64,000 bases of DNA from positions 68,825,001-68,889,000 of the forward strand of contig NC_090999.1 in assembly GCF_041146395.1 (NCBI RefSeq). Direction: 5' to 3'. This DNA is from Eulemur rufifrons (taxonomy: Eukaryota; Chordata; Mammalia; Primates; Lemuridae). Position numbers and translations under genes: made by a program. The notes under the pieces are model-generated. The model searched no databases. It had not been told where the DNA came from and was given only the letters and a program-made list of their open reading frames with translations. Of the stretch, positions 36,984-50,274 are shown in pieces (the stretch's first letter is position 1; each line of letters starts with the position of its first letter).

Positions 36984-38152
36984 CTACTCCCCATTCAATA
37001 TGATGTTGACTGTGGGTTCGTTGTATATGGCTTTTATAATTTGGAGATATATTCCTTCTATGCCTAGTTTGTTGCGGATTTTTATCATGAACAATTGTTG
37101 GTCAATAATGAAATTAAGATGGAAATCAGAAGATTCCTTGAACTGAATAACAAAGGGGACACAAGCTATCAAAATCTATAGAATTCAGCAAAAGCAGTCC
37201 TTAGGGAAAATTCATGGCCTTAGATGCTACATCAGAAAGACAGAAAGATCACAAATTAACAATCTAATGCAAAATCTGAAGGAACTAGAAAAGGAAAAGC
37301 AAACCAAATCCAAAACTAGCAGAAGAAAAGAAATAACTAAGATCAGAGCACAACTAAACAAAATAGAAAATATGAAATAATACAAGGGATCAATGAAACA
37401 AAAAGTTATTTCTTTTAAAAGATAAAAAGATTGATAGACCTCTTGCTATTTTAACTGGGAATAGAAGAGAAAGCATCCATATAAGCTTAATCAGTAATGA
37501 AAAGGGAGATATTAAACTGACACCATAGAAATACAAAATATCATCTGTGAATACTATGAAAATTTCTTTGCACATAAACTCAAAAATGTGGAGGAAATGG
37601 ACAAATTCCTGGAAACACACAATCTTCCAAGACTCAGTCTGGAAGAAATAGAACTTCTGAACAGACCAATAATGAGCCAGGAGATTGAAGCAGTAATAAA
37701 AAATCTCCCAAGAACAACAACAAAAAAGCCTTGGACCAGAAGGATTCACGGCTCAATTTTTCCAGACCTACAAAAAAGAGCTTGTACTCATACTACAGAA
37801 ATTATTCCATAACATTGAGAAAGAGGGCATCCTCCCCAACTCATTCTGCAAAGCCAGAATCACCTAAATACCAAAACAAGGAAATGACACAACAGCAACA
37901 ACAATAAAACTACAGATCAATATCCTGTATTAATATAAGTACAAAAATCCTCAATAAAACGCTAGCAAACTAAATTCAACAGTACATCAAAAAATAATCC
38001 ACTATGACCTAGTGGGCTTCATCCCAGAGAGGCAAGGATGGCTCAACATATGTAAATCAATAAATGTTATTTACCACATGAACAGAAGCCAAAACTAAGA
38101 CCATATGATTATGTTAATAGATGCAGAAAAAGCATTTGGCAAAATTCAATTT

Positions 38153-38639
38153 CTGAGATATTGTAAACTCAATTTGGTGAGAAGTGATGAAGAGCAGTTG
38201 GGGGAAAAAGTGCAACTTAAGAAGAAGAATATAGAGCTTTTGGTGCACAATAGTATGATAGAAATAAAAAAGATATTTTCAAACTGAATGATTCAATGGC
38301 ATTATTTAATGAGAAATAAGTTAAAGTACTGGTGAGTTAATTTGGGGAAATACTAAGTGATGGAGATGTTTATACTAGTTTTTGAATTAAATATAATCTT
38401 AAGCTCTATTAGGAAGTAAATATACATGATATGAGCAAAATAAAACCCACAAAGTTATACTCAGATAGTTGTTTTAGTACTTTGTTCTATATTATGTCCA
38501 TATATTTATATAGTTTTTACAATACAAATCATTTTCAACAAATTTGTCATGATTTACTTTTTACAAATGTATCTGATGTCTTCTTTTTTTCTTTTTAATT
38601 TACCCAGCCTCAGGTATTTCCTTTATAGCAATACAAAAC
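38153..38639. other. Unassigned sequence
   Basis: AT-rich with no recognised gene or repeat. It forms the flank of the inverted L1. No duplicate of the other flank could be recognised because the L1 tail is missing. Confidence 0.4.
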
Positions 38640-39625
38640 AGACTAATACACTGCTATTATTTGCCATTGAAACAATTATGTACCAAGAAATCCCAAAATA
38701 ATAGAATTATTAAGTAGATTTAGCAAGTTAATTCAATGTAAGGGAAAGGTGCAAAAATCTATTGAGTTTGTATATGCCAGCAACAAGTAAATTTGAAAGA
38801 AGATTTAAAATATAATATACAATAGCTATAAGAATTAAATATGTAAGAATAAATTTAACAAAGCATATTAAGATAAAATTTAAAGTAAAATTTAAAATAA
38901 ATTGAGAGGGCTGGGCTTGGTGGCTCACACCTGTAATCCTAGCACTTTGGGAGGCTGAGGCAGGAGGATTGCTTGAGGCCAGAAATTTGAGACCAGGCTG
39001 AGCAAGATCAAGACCCCGTCTCTATAAAAAAATAGAAAAATTAGCTGGTCATGGTTGCATGTACCTATAGTCTCAGCTACTTGGGAGGCTGAGGTCGGAG
39101 GATCACTTGAGCCCAGGAGTTTGAGGTTGCAGTGAGCTGTGATGAGGCGACTGCACTCCAGCATGGGTAACACAGTGAGACCCTATCTCAAAAAAAAAAA
39201 ATTGAGAGATATTAGTAAATACCTAAACAAATGGAGAAATGTGTCATGTTTTACAGATTGGAAGAAAATATTTTAGGATATCAATTTTACTAAATGATAA
39301 TTTTTAAATTTATGGAAAAATGAGTAAAAATGTCAATAAATTTTTTAGTTCCAATTGACAAGCAAAACATAACATTTGTATAGAATATGTGACTGTAGAA
39401 GACTGAGAATAACGATGAAAGTTGAAAAAGGAGAAGGCAAAGGAGGAGAAGGAAGACATATATTACCAAATACAAGACATTGTGAAGCTAGGATAATAGA
39501 GACAGTATGATATTGGCATAAGAGTAGACAAATTAATTTATAGAAAATGATAGAAAGTCCAGTAACAGATACATACACGGATGCAATCACTTGATTTATG
39601 ACATAGTGACAATGCAGTGAAGAGG
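38640..39625 (+). mobile_element. Old L1 ORF2 fragment split by an Alu
   Basis: Plus strand, diverged ORF2: 'agtagatttagcaagttaat', 'tatgccagcaacaagtaaat', 'aagaataaatttaacaaagc' before the Alu (38,909-39,198). After it, 'ttttacagattggaagaaaa', 'ttagttccaattgacaagca' and 'gatattggcataagagtaga', in the order expected for the RT C-terminal side. Many stops. Confidence 0.65.
38909..39198 (+). mobile_element. AluJ-like element with target duplication
   Basis: An older Alu lacking the lemur-type linker: 'ggctgggcttggtggctcac', short linker 'aaaaatagaaaaattagctg', and the general primate right arm 'gaggttgcagtgagctgtga' with 'gcgactgcactccagc'. An exact 10-bp repeat 'aaattgagag' flanks it at 38,899-38,908 and 39,199-39,208. 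Confidence 0.93.
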
Positions 39626-42310
39626 GATATTATATCCTTATCAATAAAATGGGAATAAAACCTATTCATAAGGTCATGAGGACTGAAATAATCAGTGTAA
39701 GGCTCCAATCTAATGACTAGCAAATTTTACTAGTTTTCAATTTACTAGATCTGACAAATTATTCTCCTTATCATATAATCACTGATTGCTCTTTTATTTA
39801 AAATAACTGGTCCTAAATAAGTCATTTATTTCTGAAATATAATTAACATTTCCTCCTCTTGACAGATTTTTTTCAATCATAATTCATTTTGTATGCCTTC
39901 AGGCCTAGCTTCTCACTTTTCCCTGCAATATGCCTTTAAGCAGCATTTTTTTTTTCTGTATTTTAAAATAGCTTTATCAACTACCTAAGCCTGCTTCCTT
40001 CCTTTGAAGAAATATGTAATCTGTAGTTTAATTAGACCTTTATTTATTTTTGAATATCCTACACTAATCATTTTGATCGAAACTTTTGGATACTTTAAAT
40101 AATTTTTCTAACTGTTTATGGTCACAAGAACTACTCAATAAATTCATTGGTTCAAGTTCTATGTAAACTCCCTAGAGATTTGCAATTTGAATGGCATACT
40201 AAAGGAAGTGATTAGCTTCAGGGCACTGAAACACTATTCCTAAAAATACTAGAAAAAAGAAAATTTACTTTCAGAAGACACTGACTATGCTTTCATTTTG
40301 TTTACTTTTGAAGAATTTAAATAGATTTTTCAATGTGTATAGGTAAATACCAAAATGTCATGTGTAATGACCCAAGCCAATCTTATCTGCCTCCCTATAT
40401 CTTTTTAGATTGCTTTTTTTTCTGATTTAAGACAGTTAATAATATTTAATGCATAAATAGCCACATAAGACAATCTCTGATTGAATGTAAAAATGGTAAT
40501 TCTATTTGTTGCTATGGCGGCTTCGAACCATAGAAACTAGAAGTCCATTTTTCCTAGGAATACTGAGAATAGATCATCACAACTGATAACTGGACCAAAA
40601 AACAGTTCATGAGAAAAATCCTTCATTTTCATATCCTGATTTCCATGACAACAGAGCTGGTATATATACTGATTTATCTGTTTCTCTTAACTAGATGCCT
40701 ATAAAAATCAAATCATCTTTAAATTGGGTTTAGATCCATCTTGAGATTAGTATGCTGCACCTAAATAAATAGCATTTACTCTTTCAACACATGTACATAG
40801 CTTAAGTTTTATTTTAAATGACCAAGTATAGGAACAGTGAGCCTGAAAATCAGATAGCATTGTGAAAAACACATTATTTCAAGCAAGTCTTTTCAATTCA
40901 CAGTATACAGGATAATTAATGCATCCAACTGATTTCTATTTTCCTCCAACAAAATTACTGTTTTGTTTTACTACCCACTGAGGCTGATGACAAGTTGAAC
41001 AGAATATATTCGAAGCAACTTTCTGTTCTATTAACAATATTAAAGAAATGCTCTGCTGAATTTTGTATCAAAATTTCCCATTCATTTAATTTTTATACTT
41101 GTATACCTATAATAATAAGACCATTTTTTCAGATATAGTTTGGTAAACAGGTGCAATGTTTCATTTTGTACAAATTGTGCTAATTATGTTTTCTAAAAAT
41201 AATCAGAGGGCAATATAATTCATTTTTATAAATGATTTTTTTATAAAAATGAATATTAATATATTTATTTTACTTTAGCTGCTATGAAAATGGAATCATA
41301 AAATTTATTTCTTAGATGCATAGACCAAAAATGTTTTCAAATAAAATCAGCTATTTGTGTTATTTATTCTAGAAAGATCACCTTTGAACATGAGTCTACT
41401 TAAAGCTGCAAGCATAATAATTTTAAGGTAAAATGAATAGAAATAGAATGTTTTTTTTTTAATAAAATCTGCTTATTTTCTGGAAGGCTACTTTTCTTGG
41501 TTACTTAGTTTGGGCCCTAGATTTTACACATGCATATAGAAGACCTCCCCTATTTTAATACCAATATTGAAATATCTTGAGAGGTAATGTAACTTGAAAT
41601 TTTTTAAATTTTATTTTATAAAAAATAAAATGATTTATTTAGAATGGCTTTATAGACATTTAGATTTAAAATTATTTAAATTTTCTAGAATATTAACTAT
41701 ACACAAAAAAACTATAACAAAGATATTTGTATCCACTAACTCTTCTATAAGCATTCATGAAGTCTTTAAGTTGACTAATACTTTACTTGATAGCACTAAA
41801 AAAATTATTTCTGATTCTAGACCTTCTGTTTTGAGTCTCTGTTAATCTTTTCCTGGTGCACTACACCATTGTATAATGAAATGAACTCTTGAGTGTATTT
41901 GAGTAATTTATTAAAGTTATACAACATTTAATATCTCTGCCTAGATTTCTCAAAGTATGATATTAAATAACAGAATCCTTGACATTTAACATATATTACC
42001 ATTTAATTTATAATTTATCTGAAAATTCATATTAGAAGATTGTAATTTTTTTGTATTTGTAGAGCTTTACACCCTCCTGTCTCATACCTGCATCTCCCTA
42101 TTGTATTATTATGATATCATGGGAGAACCAGTTGTTGCTTTTCCCAAGAAGAATTATTACCACCTTAAAAGATCCCCCCCAATCACAGATATGTGGATTC
42201 AGTGTATTTTCTGTATATCTTCTTAAACAGATTTTGTTAATGTAACAAAATGAAATTTTATAAGTTTAGTTATTTCACACCCTCAATCATACAGGCTATT
42301 CAAATACATT
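39626..42310. other. Unassigned AT-rich sequence
   Basis: No gene, RNA gene or repeat family recognised in 2.7 kb. Small palindromic AT tracts occur (for example 'cattttt ataaatg' text near 41,222-41,255). A somewhat more complex patch with a CpG ('gcggcttcgaaccatag') lies at 40,500-40,700. Confidence 0.45.
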
Positions 42311-42313
42311 TTA

Positions 42314-42550
42314 CAGTTGATGCTTGAACAACATGGATTTGAACTTCATGGGACCACTTATACCAGGATTTATTTCAACCAAATGTGGAGAGAAAATACA
42401 ACATTCCCAAGACACGAAACCTGCATATATGGGAGGGCCAACTTTTTATATATAAGCTTCTCTAGGGCCCACTGTGGGATTTAAGTATGTTTGGTTTTTG
42501 GTGCGCTGGGGTCCTGGAACCAATCCCCTATGTATACTAAAGGACTACTG
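42314..42550 (+). mobile_element. Small non-autonomous Tigger-type element (MER6-like)
   Basis: A 237-bp element flanked on both sides by TA (42,312-42,313 and 42,551-42,552), the target of mariner/pogo elements. It starts 'cagttgatgcttgaacaaca' and contains 'ttgaacttcatgggaccact', 'ggagggccaactttttatat' and a terminal 'tgggg tcctggaaccaatcccc' type block ending in 'aggactactg'. Its two ends resemble two different Tigger-type termini. Non-coding; depends on a Tigger transposase in trans. Confidence 0.8.
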
Positions 42551-42552
42551 TA

Positions 42553-43955
42553 ATTCAAATTCAAACTTCATAACTTAATCCACCCTGTTTTTTCCTGTAA
42601 TATCAATGAGCATAGTTTTAGATATCTGTAAAAGAACAGTGTCTTCTCACCTTTTAAATATGCATCGGTGCTAACACAGCTAGTTGTATAGTTTCTTATT
42701 GGAAGAGGCAAAAAATGAATGTCTCTTCCATGTTTGTATTTAGGGCTACAACTCTAGATTTGTTCTTGAATGTTAAATTTACTCACATGATTTCATGGTT
42801 TTATATCTTATCATTTTTCTTAAATAACAATGACTCAGGTAGATATGTTTATATGGATCATATATATCAGCATTCTGCACTAATAGTTGTGTATGAAATT
42901 TAATATTCATATAATACAAATTTTATTGATGTCTTGAACAATTTTTATGTGAATTAAAGCATATGCTATCACAGGCTTAGATGAAGAAATTAAACAAAGA
43001 CAAAACTATTATCTGCACATTTTGATACTAGGAATAATATACTGGGAAGTTCACTAAGCTACGAGCGAACAGGAGTCACTCTGTAACCAGTTAACTGAAA
43101 TATGTAAATTGGAGAATGAGTTTACTTTGATATACTGTTGAGATATGAATTTGATACAATGCAGTGATTGGCACTAAGATGTCTTCCATTCAAGCCTGCT
43201 TTGGACTAGTTCCAGGAGCAATGTTAAGGGTGTAAGAACAAAAGATCACAGTACAAGAGATTTTCCTAGTGTACTCCCAGATTCTCTGTGCAAACCCAAA
43301 AGTGCAAGGCAAGATGCCAGGTGATTTTTCAATAGAGTGTGACACTGTTAACTGAAAGATCTTGTGACTGTAATTTCATATTGTGGAGGCCACTGGAACA
43401 GAATGGGAATGAAGAGCCCCTGATCAGAGCAGATCAGGAGGGAGTCATTTAATGAAGATAAGTGTGTTTTTGCCAAGTACGAGGTGGCTACTGCAGCTAT
43501 CATTTATAAAACAAATTAGCCATTTAGCCTCTCCCTTTAAGGCAGATAAAGGATTTGGATAGGCTGAACATGTCAACATTTGAACTATGGAATTATTATT
43601 ATTTGCAGCTACTTCTGGGACCTTCCTATTTCCTAAGAGTGTAAGAATAATAGAAAGTATAATAGAGTTAGCTCACTTAATATCAAGAAGCAGATATAAA
43701 AAATAGATTACAAGCTTCATGAAATCTTTGAAACTCAATTTTCCTACAAGTAAAACACTTTAATAACAAATATTATAATGTCTATCCAAAAATAGAAAAT
43801 AAATGAATTTAAAGTCCTTATTCTTACACTGACCTTTTAAAATCAAATATTAGAAAAAAGAGTGACATAAAGGGAAAGTAATCAATATGATGAATAAATT
43901 AATATCATCTTGAATATACTATACTGGCTCCCATTTGTGCTTTTACAGAAATAAT
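42553..43955. other. Unassigned; complex block at 43,000-43,560
   Basis: No gene recognised. 43,000-43,560 has balanced composition and no simple repeats, unlike its AT-rich surroundings. It contains a 'gatcagagcagatcagga' near-repeat and a 'gcagataaaggatt' GATA-like site. Conserved non-coding function is possible but unproven. Confidence 0.35.
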
Positions 43956-43959
43956 AAAT

Positions 43960-44125
43960 GCATGGTACATATGTAGGTATAGGTACTATTATGATTATCC
44001 CTTGTTACTTCTGATAGCTCTGAATTTTGGAGAGGTTGAATGGCTTCCTCAAGGTTAATAAACAGTAAAACTACTAAGTGGCAAAGCTGGAATTTAGACC
44101 CAAGCAATTTTCTAAATAACACATT
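43960..44125 (-). mobile_element. MIR fragment
   Basis: An antisense MIR: 'aggttgaatggcttcctcaa', 'aaactactaagtggcaaagc' and 'tggaatttagacccaagcaa' match the 'gttaagtgacttgcccaaggtcac...' core on the reverse strand. Ancient tRNA-derived SINE. Confidence 0.65.
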
Positions 44126-44194
44126 ATTTCAGTGGTTCTCTTCATCATTGCTACAATTGTTACTATACAATTTTATATATTCCTCACCAGAATC

Positions 44195-44340
44195 CTGTGA
44201 GATTTAAATTTATTTTAGATATGATGAAGCTATCATAGAGAGGTTAACTAACTTCACAGCTGTTCTAGGGGTACCAGATGGTGGAGTGATTCAGCTATCA
44301 AGGCCAGTATCCCTCCTTTACTCCATCCTATTGTAGATGA
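44195..44340 (-). mobile_element. Second MIR fragment
   Basis: 'cagcatagagaggttaact'-type text (44,236-44,252), 'ttcacagctgttctaggggt' and 'ggtggagtgattcagctatc' match the same antisense MIR core as the copy 100 bp to the left. Confidence 0.5.
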
Positions 44341-44412
44341 TTAATTTTTATATCTGCTACTACCTCAATTTTCTATTCCTTAGTTGAAGATAAGAGACAA
44401 TTCAAGGTCCAT

Positions 44413-44450
44413 GTGTGTGCGTGTGTAAGTGTGTGTTTGTATATATGTAT
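44413..44450. repeat. (TG)n-rich microsatellite
   Basis: Interrupted run 'tgtgtgtgcgtgtgtaagtg' followed by 'tgtgtttgtatatatgtat'. Confidence 0.8.
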
Positions 44451-44984
44451 TACTATTTTTAAGTATTTTATGTATTAAAATTAGTATGGGAAGGTATTTA
44501 GTGCTTTGGAGACATTTATTATTTTGTGTTGCTAGATTAAGATGCACATCTATACACATATCTTTTTGAACTTTCTCTACTTTCTCCTTAATTATTTAGA
44601 TATCATTATAAATATGTTAATATGCTTACAATTAAATAACAAAGAATAACTACTACGTATGGAAAGAGTGTGACTCTGGAGCCTTGCTGTAGCCTGCTTT
44701 TTCTGTCTCTGAAGCTATGGCTTCCTCATATTCTGTGTTCTTCCTTTCACTATCTTTCTTGTCCCATAAAATCCAGATACATATTTTTATTTTCATATTT
44801 TTAAAAAATCACTTACATCAAACATTCATGAGTTTAGTGAATCACTGAAGATCTGGGTTAGTGGGTTCCGGTCTGGGCCTCAGCATGCAGCATAGAGCTA
44901 TACCCTGTCTTATAGCATCCTCACCACAGATTTATAGAACATCTCCATAGAGAGATATCCTAGTCTAAAGCGTTTCCTGCTTTC

Positions 44985-45195
44985 ACTCTTCATTACATTG
45001 CTCTATTTTATTTTCTTATTTGTACCTGTTACTATCTGAAATTTTTCTGTTCAATTACTTATTTGTTGTCTTTTACTGCCTACTAAGATGTCAGGCCATT
45101 GAGAATTGGAAATGTGTCTCAAGTTCACTCATGTAGCTGCAATAACTTGAGTAATGCCTGGAACATAGCAAGTTCTTAATAAATATCTGTGACAG
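44985..45195 (+). mobile_element. L2 3' end
   Basis: Plus-strand L2 terminus: 'ctatctgaaatttttctgtt', 'ttgttgtcttttactgccta', 'gatgtcaggccattgagaat', then 'gtaatgcctggaacatagca' and 'ttcttaataaatatctgtga'. The final 'cctggaacatag...aataaat' block is the diagnostic L2 end. Confidence 0.7.
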
Positions 45196-46525
45196 GGGAA
45201 AAATCAAAATTTGTTCTCTTATTCCATATCTCTTTAATCTCTGCTTCTTACTTTAGCTTCCTGGTTTGCTCTCAAGAGCTCCAATTTTTTTTTTAACCTC
45301 TGTAATGTAGATGAGCTTTTCCATGGAGATGTTAGGGGCCTTACTTTCTCCTTTAAGCACATTGGTCAAGTCTTTCTTCTAAACAAGCATGGCCTTCATC
45401 CTAAGAAGACTTAAAATCTATCTGCATAATTTCATATATAAATTTGTATTTTTAGGTAGTCCATATATACACATATTTCTGTGTTTAGGTAAACTTTTAT
45501 TACATATTTCTTCAAATATAAGTATTCTATTGGCACATCAAAATTACTAAAAGTAGGAACAAGGTAGGCTTCGTTTTACAGCAAATTATGCTAACATTGT
45601 TTTCTTAAGAAATAGAAAGAAAACAATTTGATTAAGGACAAAGAATCCAGCAGTGAACATATATGCCAAAAGCAGGTTCATGAATTACTACAAAGGACTC
45701 TAATTAATGTGAGATCCTCAATAGACAATCTCTGAGAACAACTTTTTAGTGAGCAACAGGAGGCATTCTATGTTTGTGCTATCGGTTCAAGATATTTTCC
45801 CAACAACTTGGCCTTTATAGAGCAATATCTGAAGACAAAGAACTTGCTGTTCTTTCTGTATTATAGGAATGCTTTTATAACTCTGGATTACATGAGGGAT
45901 GAATAATTCAAAAGGATAGCTGAGCTGGCAGGGTTATTTTTGAAAAGAAAGAAAATTAAAGCCTTATAAAGAAGTAGATAATGAAGAAAAAAAAAGCAAA
46001 AGACTTTCACCAATATTGGAAATTGTTCAACAGAATATTGATTCTAAGCTGAGAATACTATGGATGTAATCTTAGAGCCAACCAAACTACTTTTACATTT
46101 CTGATTGGAAATTTTGGGAAAATTAAACAGTTCACGTTGAGTTCTCCTGACTCAGCTGTGAAAACTTTATATGGCTGGAAGAAATCTCCAGCTGGAAACT
46201 AAAATGTTGGGTCAAATAGACACTGTTTTTAATATTTGCATCCTTGGAGGAATGTGGGATTGGAAGAAACAGAAGCATACTGAAAGTGCTTAGAAGAGTG
46301 TATAGACAGTAATTTTTTTTTCCCTAAATGATGGTTTCTAATAAAGGGCTGACATTTTGTGGCTAAAAAGTTAAGTATTAAAAACACTGGAATAGATTCA
46401 TTTAAACATGGTTAGATAACTGATGAAACAAAGCAAAAAAAAAAATCTTTAACATGAAATTTTGAGAAGAGAGAGAAAAAGGCAAATAAAATAATAAATC
46501 TGAGTATTTTGGGAATAAACAAGGT
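45196..46525. other. Unassigned sequence
   Basis: No gene or repeat recognised. It includes an 8-9 bp A-run and balanced stretches (45,640-46,280) with no coding signal. Confidence 0.45.
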
Positions 46526-46529
46526 ACAT

Positions 46530-46672
46530 TAATAAATGAGGTGATAGATACACCAATTATCCTGATTTGATTAATTCATAGTGTATGTCTGTATCAAAAC
46601 TTATGTACCCTATAATGATATACAACTATTATGTACATGTAATTATTAAAAATTAAAAATAATTTAAAAATG
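46530..46672 (+). mobile_element. L1 3' terminus
   Basis: 'tgaggtgatagatacaccaa', 'ttatcctgatttgattaatt', 'gtctgtatcaaaacttatgt', 'ataatgatatacaactatta' and an A-rich tail at 46,647-46,671. The 5'-truncated end of an L1 3' UTR. Confidence 0.75.
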
Positions 46673-47276
46673 AAGAGTAATTCTAATTTATATATTGTTC
46701 CAAATACAATAGTAATTACATTTTTTATTTGACTGTGGACAATTTTATGCCTTAGAAGCCTAAGGGGACAGTGAGAAACCTGTTTTAGTGCACTTAATTT
46801 ATAAGAATTGAATGGTTGATAATGACGAAATATCAGAAAAGTTGAGAATGTTCTTGTAATTTTATAAGGGAATGATTGATATATTTATGTATGAACCTTA
46901 AACTTTTAGGAGAGATTGCAATAATTTCTCAAACTGTAAAAATGATGACAGGAAGAGTTGCTTAAGTAGAAGATAACTTAGAAGAGATGGGTAATTATCT
47001 TTAATAGAGTGATACAGCATAATAAATTTGGTGAGGTATATGAAGTAGAAAATTTTTAAGTCTGTATTTTGATGACTGTTTCCCCACCACCTAGGTCAAA
47101 ATATAAAACTTTCCATTACATCAGAATTTTTTTTTTTTTGTATACATGTGATCCACTCAAGTCAATACCTTATACCCAAAGAGGAAAACAGTATGACTTC
47201 AACCATCAGTTAGAGATACGTGTTGTAGAATGCCCTATAAATGGAATTACACAGTATGTGCTCAAGTGCTTGTTTC
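46673..47276. other. Unassigned sequence
   Basis: No recognised gene or repeat; AT-rich. The open frame 47,069-47,347 runs into the L1 3' UTR and is not a gene. Confidence 0.4.
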
Positions 47277-47544
47277 TTTTTTTTATTTCAAAATATTATA
47301 GTGGCACAAATGTTTTTGGTTACATGGATCACTTTTGTAATGCTTGAGTCAGGGCTATAAATGTGTCCATCACCGAAATAGTGTTCTTTGTACCAGTTAG
47401 ATAGGTTTTCACCCATCCCCTCCTTCCTTCTCCCTCTATTTGATTTCTGCTGAGTTTTACTTCCCTCTGTGCTTATGTGTGCTCATTGGTTAGTTCCAAT
47501 TCAGTAGAGAGTACATGTGGTATTTGCTTTTTCATTCTTTAGAT

Positions 47545-48343
<799 letters not shown>

Positions 48344-48367
48344 TTTTAGATACTTCACTTAGGGTAA

Positions 48368-48494
48368 GAATAAATTACTGATATACTTAAAAATGAATAA
48401 ATCCCATTGAAATAATATCACTGAAATAATTGAGAGGAAAAGAAACCAAGCACTAGGGAGATTTATTCATTTTTAAGTGTATCAGCAATTCATT
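48368..48494. repeat. Long imperfect palindrome, ~37-bp arms
   Basis: The left arm (48,368-48,405, containing 'atacttaaaaatgaataaat') and the right arm (48,458-48,494, containing 'atttattcatttttaagtgt') are reverse complements at about 34 of 38 positions, around a ~52-bp spacer. It sits exactly where the L1 3' UTR match ends and an older L1 match begins, so it probably arose at an insertion or rearrangement junction. Confidence 0.8.
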
Positions 48495-48660
48495 CTTTTC
48501 ATTAATGTGTATGAACATTATACTAATAAGTATACAACAATTTATTTATCCATTGCATTGCTGATGGAAATTAAAGCTGTTTTGAATTTTGGCTGTTTTG
48601 AAAAATCAGCTGCAAATATTCTTGTATATGTATTTTTATGGGCATGAAAGAGCATTAAAA
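48495..48660 (-). mobile_element. Old L1 fragment, minus strand
   Basis: Antisense L1: 'caacaatttatttatccatt', 'gctgatggaaattaaagctg' and 'tgcaaatattcttgtatatg' match the ORF2-end to 3' region ('...accacaatttgtttatcc...'). Diverged. Confidence 0.5.
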
Positions 48661-48687
48661 AGATATGAATGGAGAAACAAGGGCCAT

Positions 48688-48910
48688 GTTGGTTAAGAGT
48701 ACACAGTGTGGAATCAATCTATTGAGATTTTAATGCAGCTTCTCTATTTTCCAGCTGAGTGACCTTTAGCAAGTTGTCAAAACTCACACTGCCTCAATTT
48801 CTCCATCTGTAAAACTAGGATTAAGATAGTACTTAATCCACAGAATAATTATGATAGAAAATGTGTTAATATATATGAGTTATGCAGTGCAATGTTTGGC
48901 ACACAAGTAT
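48688..48910 (+). mobile_element. MIR SINE
   Basis: Near full-length plus-strand MIR: 'gttggttaagagtacacagt', 'ccagctgagtgacctttagc', 'aagttgtcaaaactcacact', 'ctcaatttctccatctgtaa', 'aactaggattaagatagtac' and the tail block 'gcaatgtttggcacacaa'. Confidence 0.85.
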
Positions 48911-49959
48911 TTCAAAGAAATTTGGGACAATTGTGTCAGAAAAACAAATGTTAAAATGAGCTGATGTTATAGCAAGAAATTCCCATGACCGTAACAATAT
49001 TTCTTTTAACTTTGTGACAATAAAAAGAGCTAGTAAACTCATTGCTACTTCCTCTAACAGGCAATGCATTCGAAGTGAACATGTAAATAACTATCGTTAA
49101 TTAAGAATAACCGAAGACCTGAGCAGATGTTTTGCCTGGTAAATACCATTGTGGCCATATCTGTTGTTAAATTTCAATTTCTGTTCCAACTGGTCAAGTA
49201 TTTTATTAGTTGTAGGTGAAGAGACACTAAGAGAGCAGCTGGCTATGTTAAGTGACTTCACATTTCCAGGTCTGACAAATTGCTTTTGCCATGTTGGACA
49301 CATTTCAAATGCAAATATTTAGTGATTGCACACTTTTAGTAACACAAAACAGGAAAGGAGCCAGATGACAATTTTTGAAGAGAGTAAATTGAATTCTGAA
49401 AAGTACAGACCAAAAACATATTTACTGAATGACAATTAAAGTCGAGATATTGTGCCAAACAGTGGATATAAAAGGATAAAGCAGACATTATTATGTTTGA
49501 AGAATTTGCATTTTATTCCATGAAAAAGTCAATAAACAGGTAAAAAATATCAATTCACTCTAAAATTTATCAGTTAAGATTATTATAAATGTGTGTATAT
49601 TTTGAAAAAAAAGGAAGAAATCCAATATTCAAGATCTATAGGAATTAAAAAATCAACTCAAACTAATTTTTTTCTGGCTTGTGGGTTATGTGGTTTCTAG
49701 ATTGTGAAATATTGTAGCTATATCTTATTTACAAAACTTATGTGAATCATTCTATTTTAGAATCAGGATAATAGTGACCATTTATTTTAATGTATGTAAT
49801 TTGATTTGAAATATTTCAACATAGAAGTGTTGATATTTATCTGCATTAATAAGTTTAAGCTACAGATTAGGGACATTTTGTGGCCTTTTAAAAAAATTTC
49901 TACTCTAAGGAAGATCTAGTAGATAGATAGGGTAGATCAGATAGTCCACACTCTAAAAG
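48911..49959. other. Unassigned sequence
   Basis: No gene recognised. The minus-strand open frames at 48,866-49,069 and 49,097-49,303 show no domain I know. 49,430-49,500 may be a trace of L2. Otherwise AT-rich DNA. Confidence 0.4.
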
Positions 49960-50274
49960 TACAGTTGACCCTTGAACAATGCAGGGCTTAGAAACACCAA
50001 CTTCCCACACAGTTGAAAATGTAAATTTTGCCTCCCCTCTCAGCCTTTGTAATAACATAAAAGGTTGAATAAAATGTATTTTATGTGTTATATGTATAAT
50101 ATACTGTATTCTTACAATACAGTAAGCTATAGAAAATAAAATGTCATTAAGAAAATCATAAGGAAGAGAAAATATAGTTACTAGTTATTAAATGGAAGTG
50201 AATAGTCATAAAGATCTTGATCCTCCTAATCTTCATGTTGAGTAGGCTGAGGAGAAGGTGGAAGGGGAGGGGTT

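Larger units (their letters stand above)
34917..38152 (-). mobile_element. 5'-inverted (twin-primed) L1
   Basis: 37,109-34,917 is L1 ORF2 on the minus strand, from the middle of the reverse transcriptase to near the ORF2 end. 37,110-38,152 is the preceding part of ORF2 but on the plus strand. The two join logically: the plus part ends in 'DAEKAFGKIQ' (about 38,120-38,150) and the minus part starts with '[16 protein letters not shown]' (37,095-37,050), which follows it directly in ORF2. This is the expected product of twin priming. The 3' UTR and poly(A) tail are absent; an Alu (34,581-34,914) lies at the broken end. Another Alu interrupts at 35,361-35,730. Confidence 0.85.

Noticed and set aside
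34917..38152. Two different L1 insertions in opposite orientation
   Set aside because: The ORF2 coordinates of the two blocks are adjacent at the joint, which a single twin-primed insertion explains better than chance.
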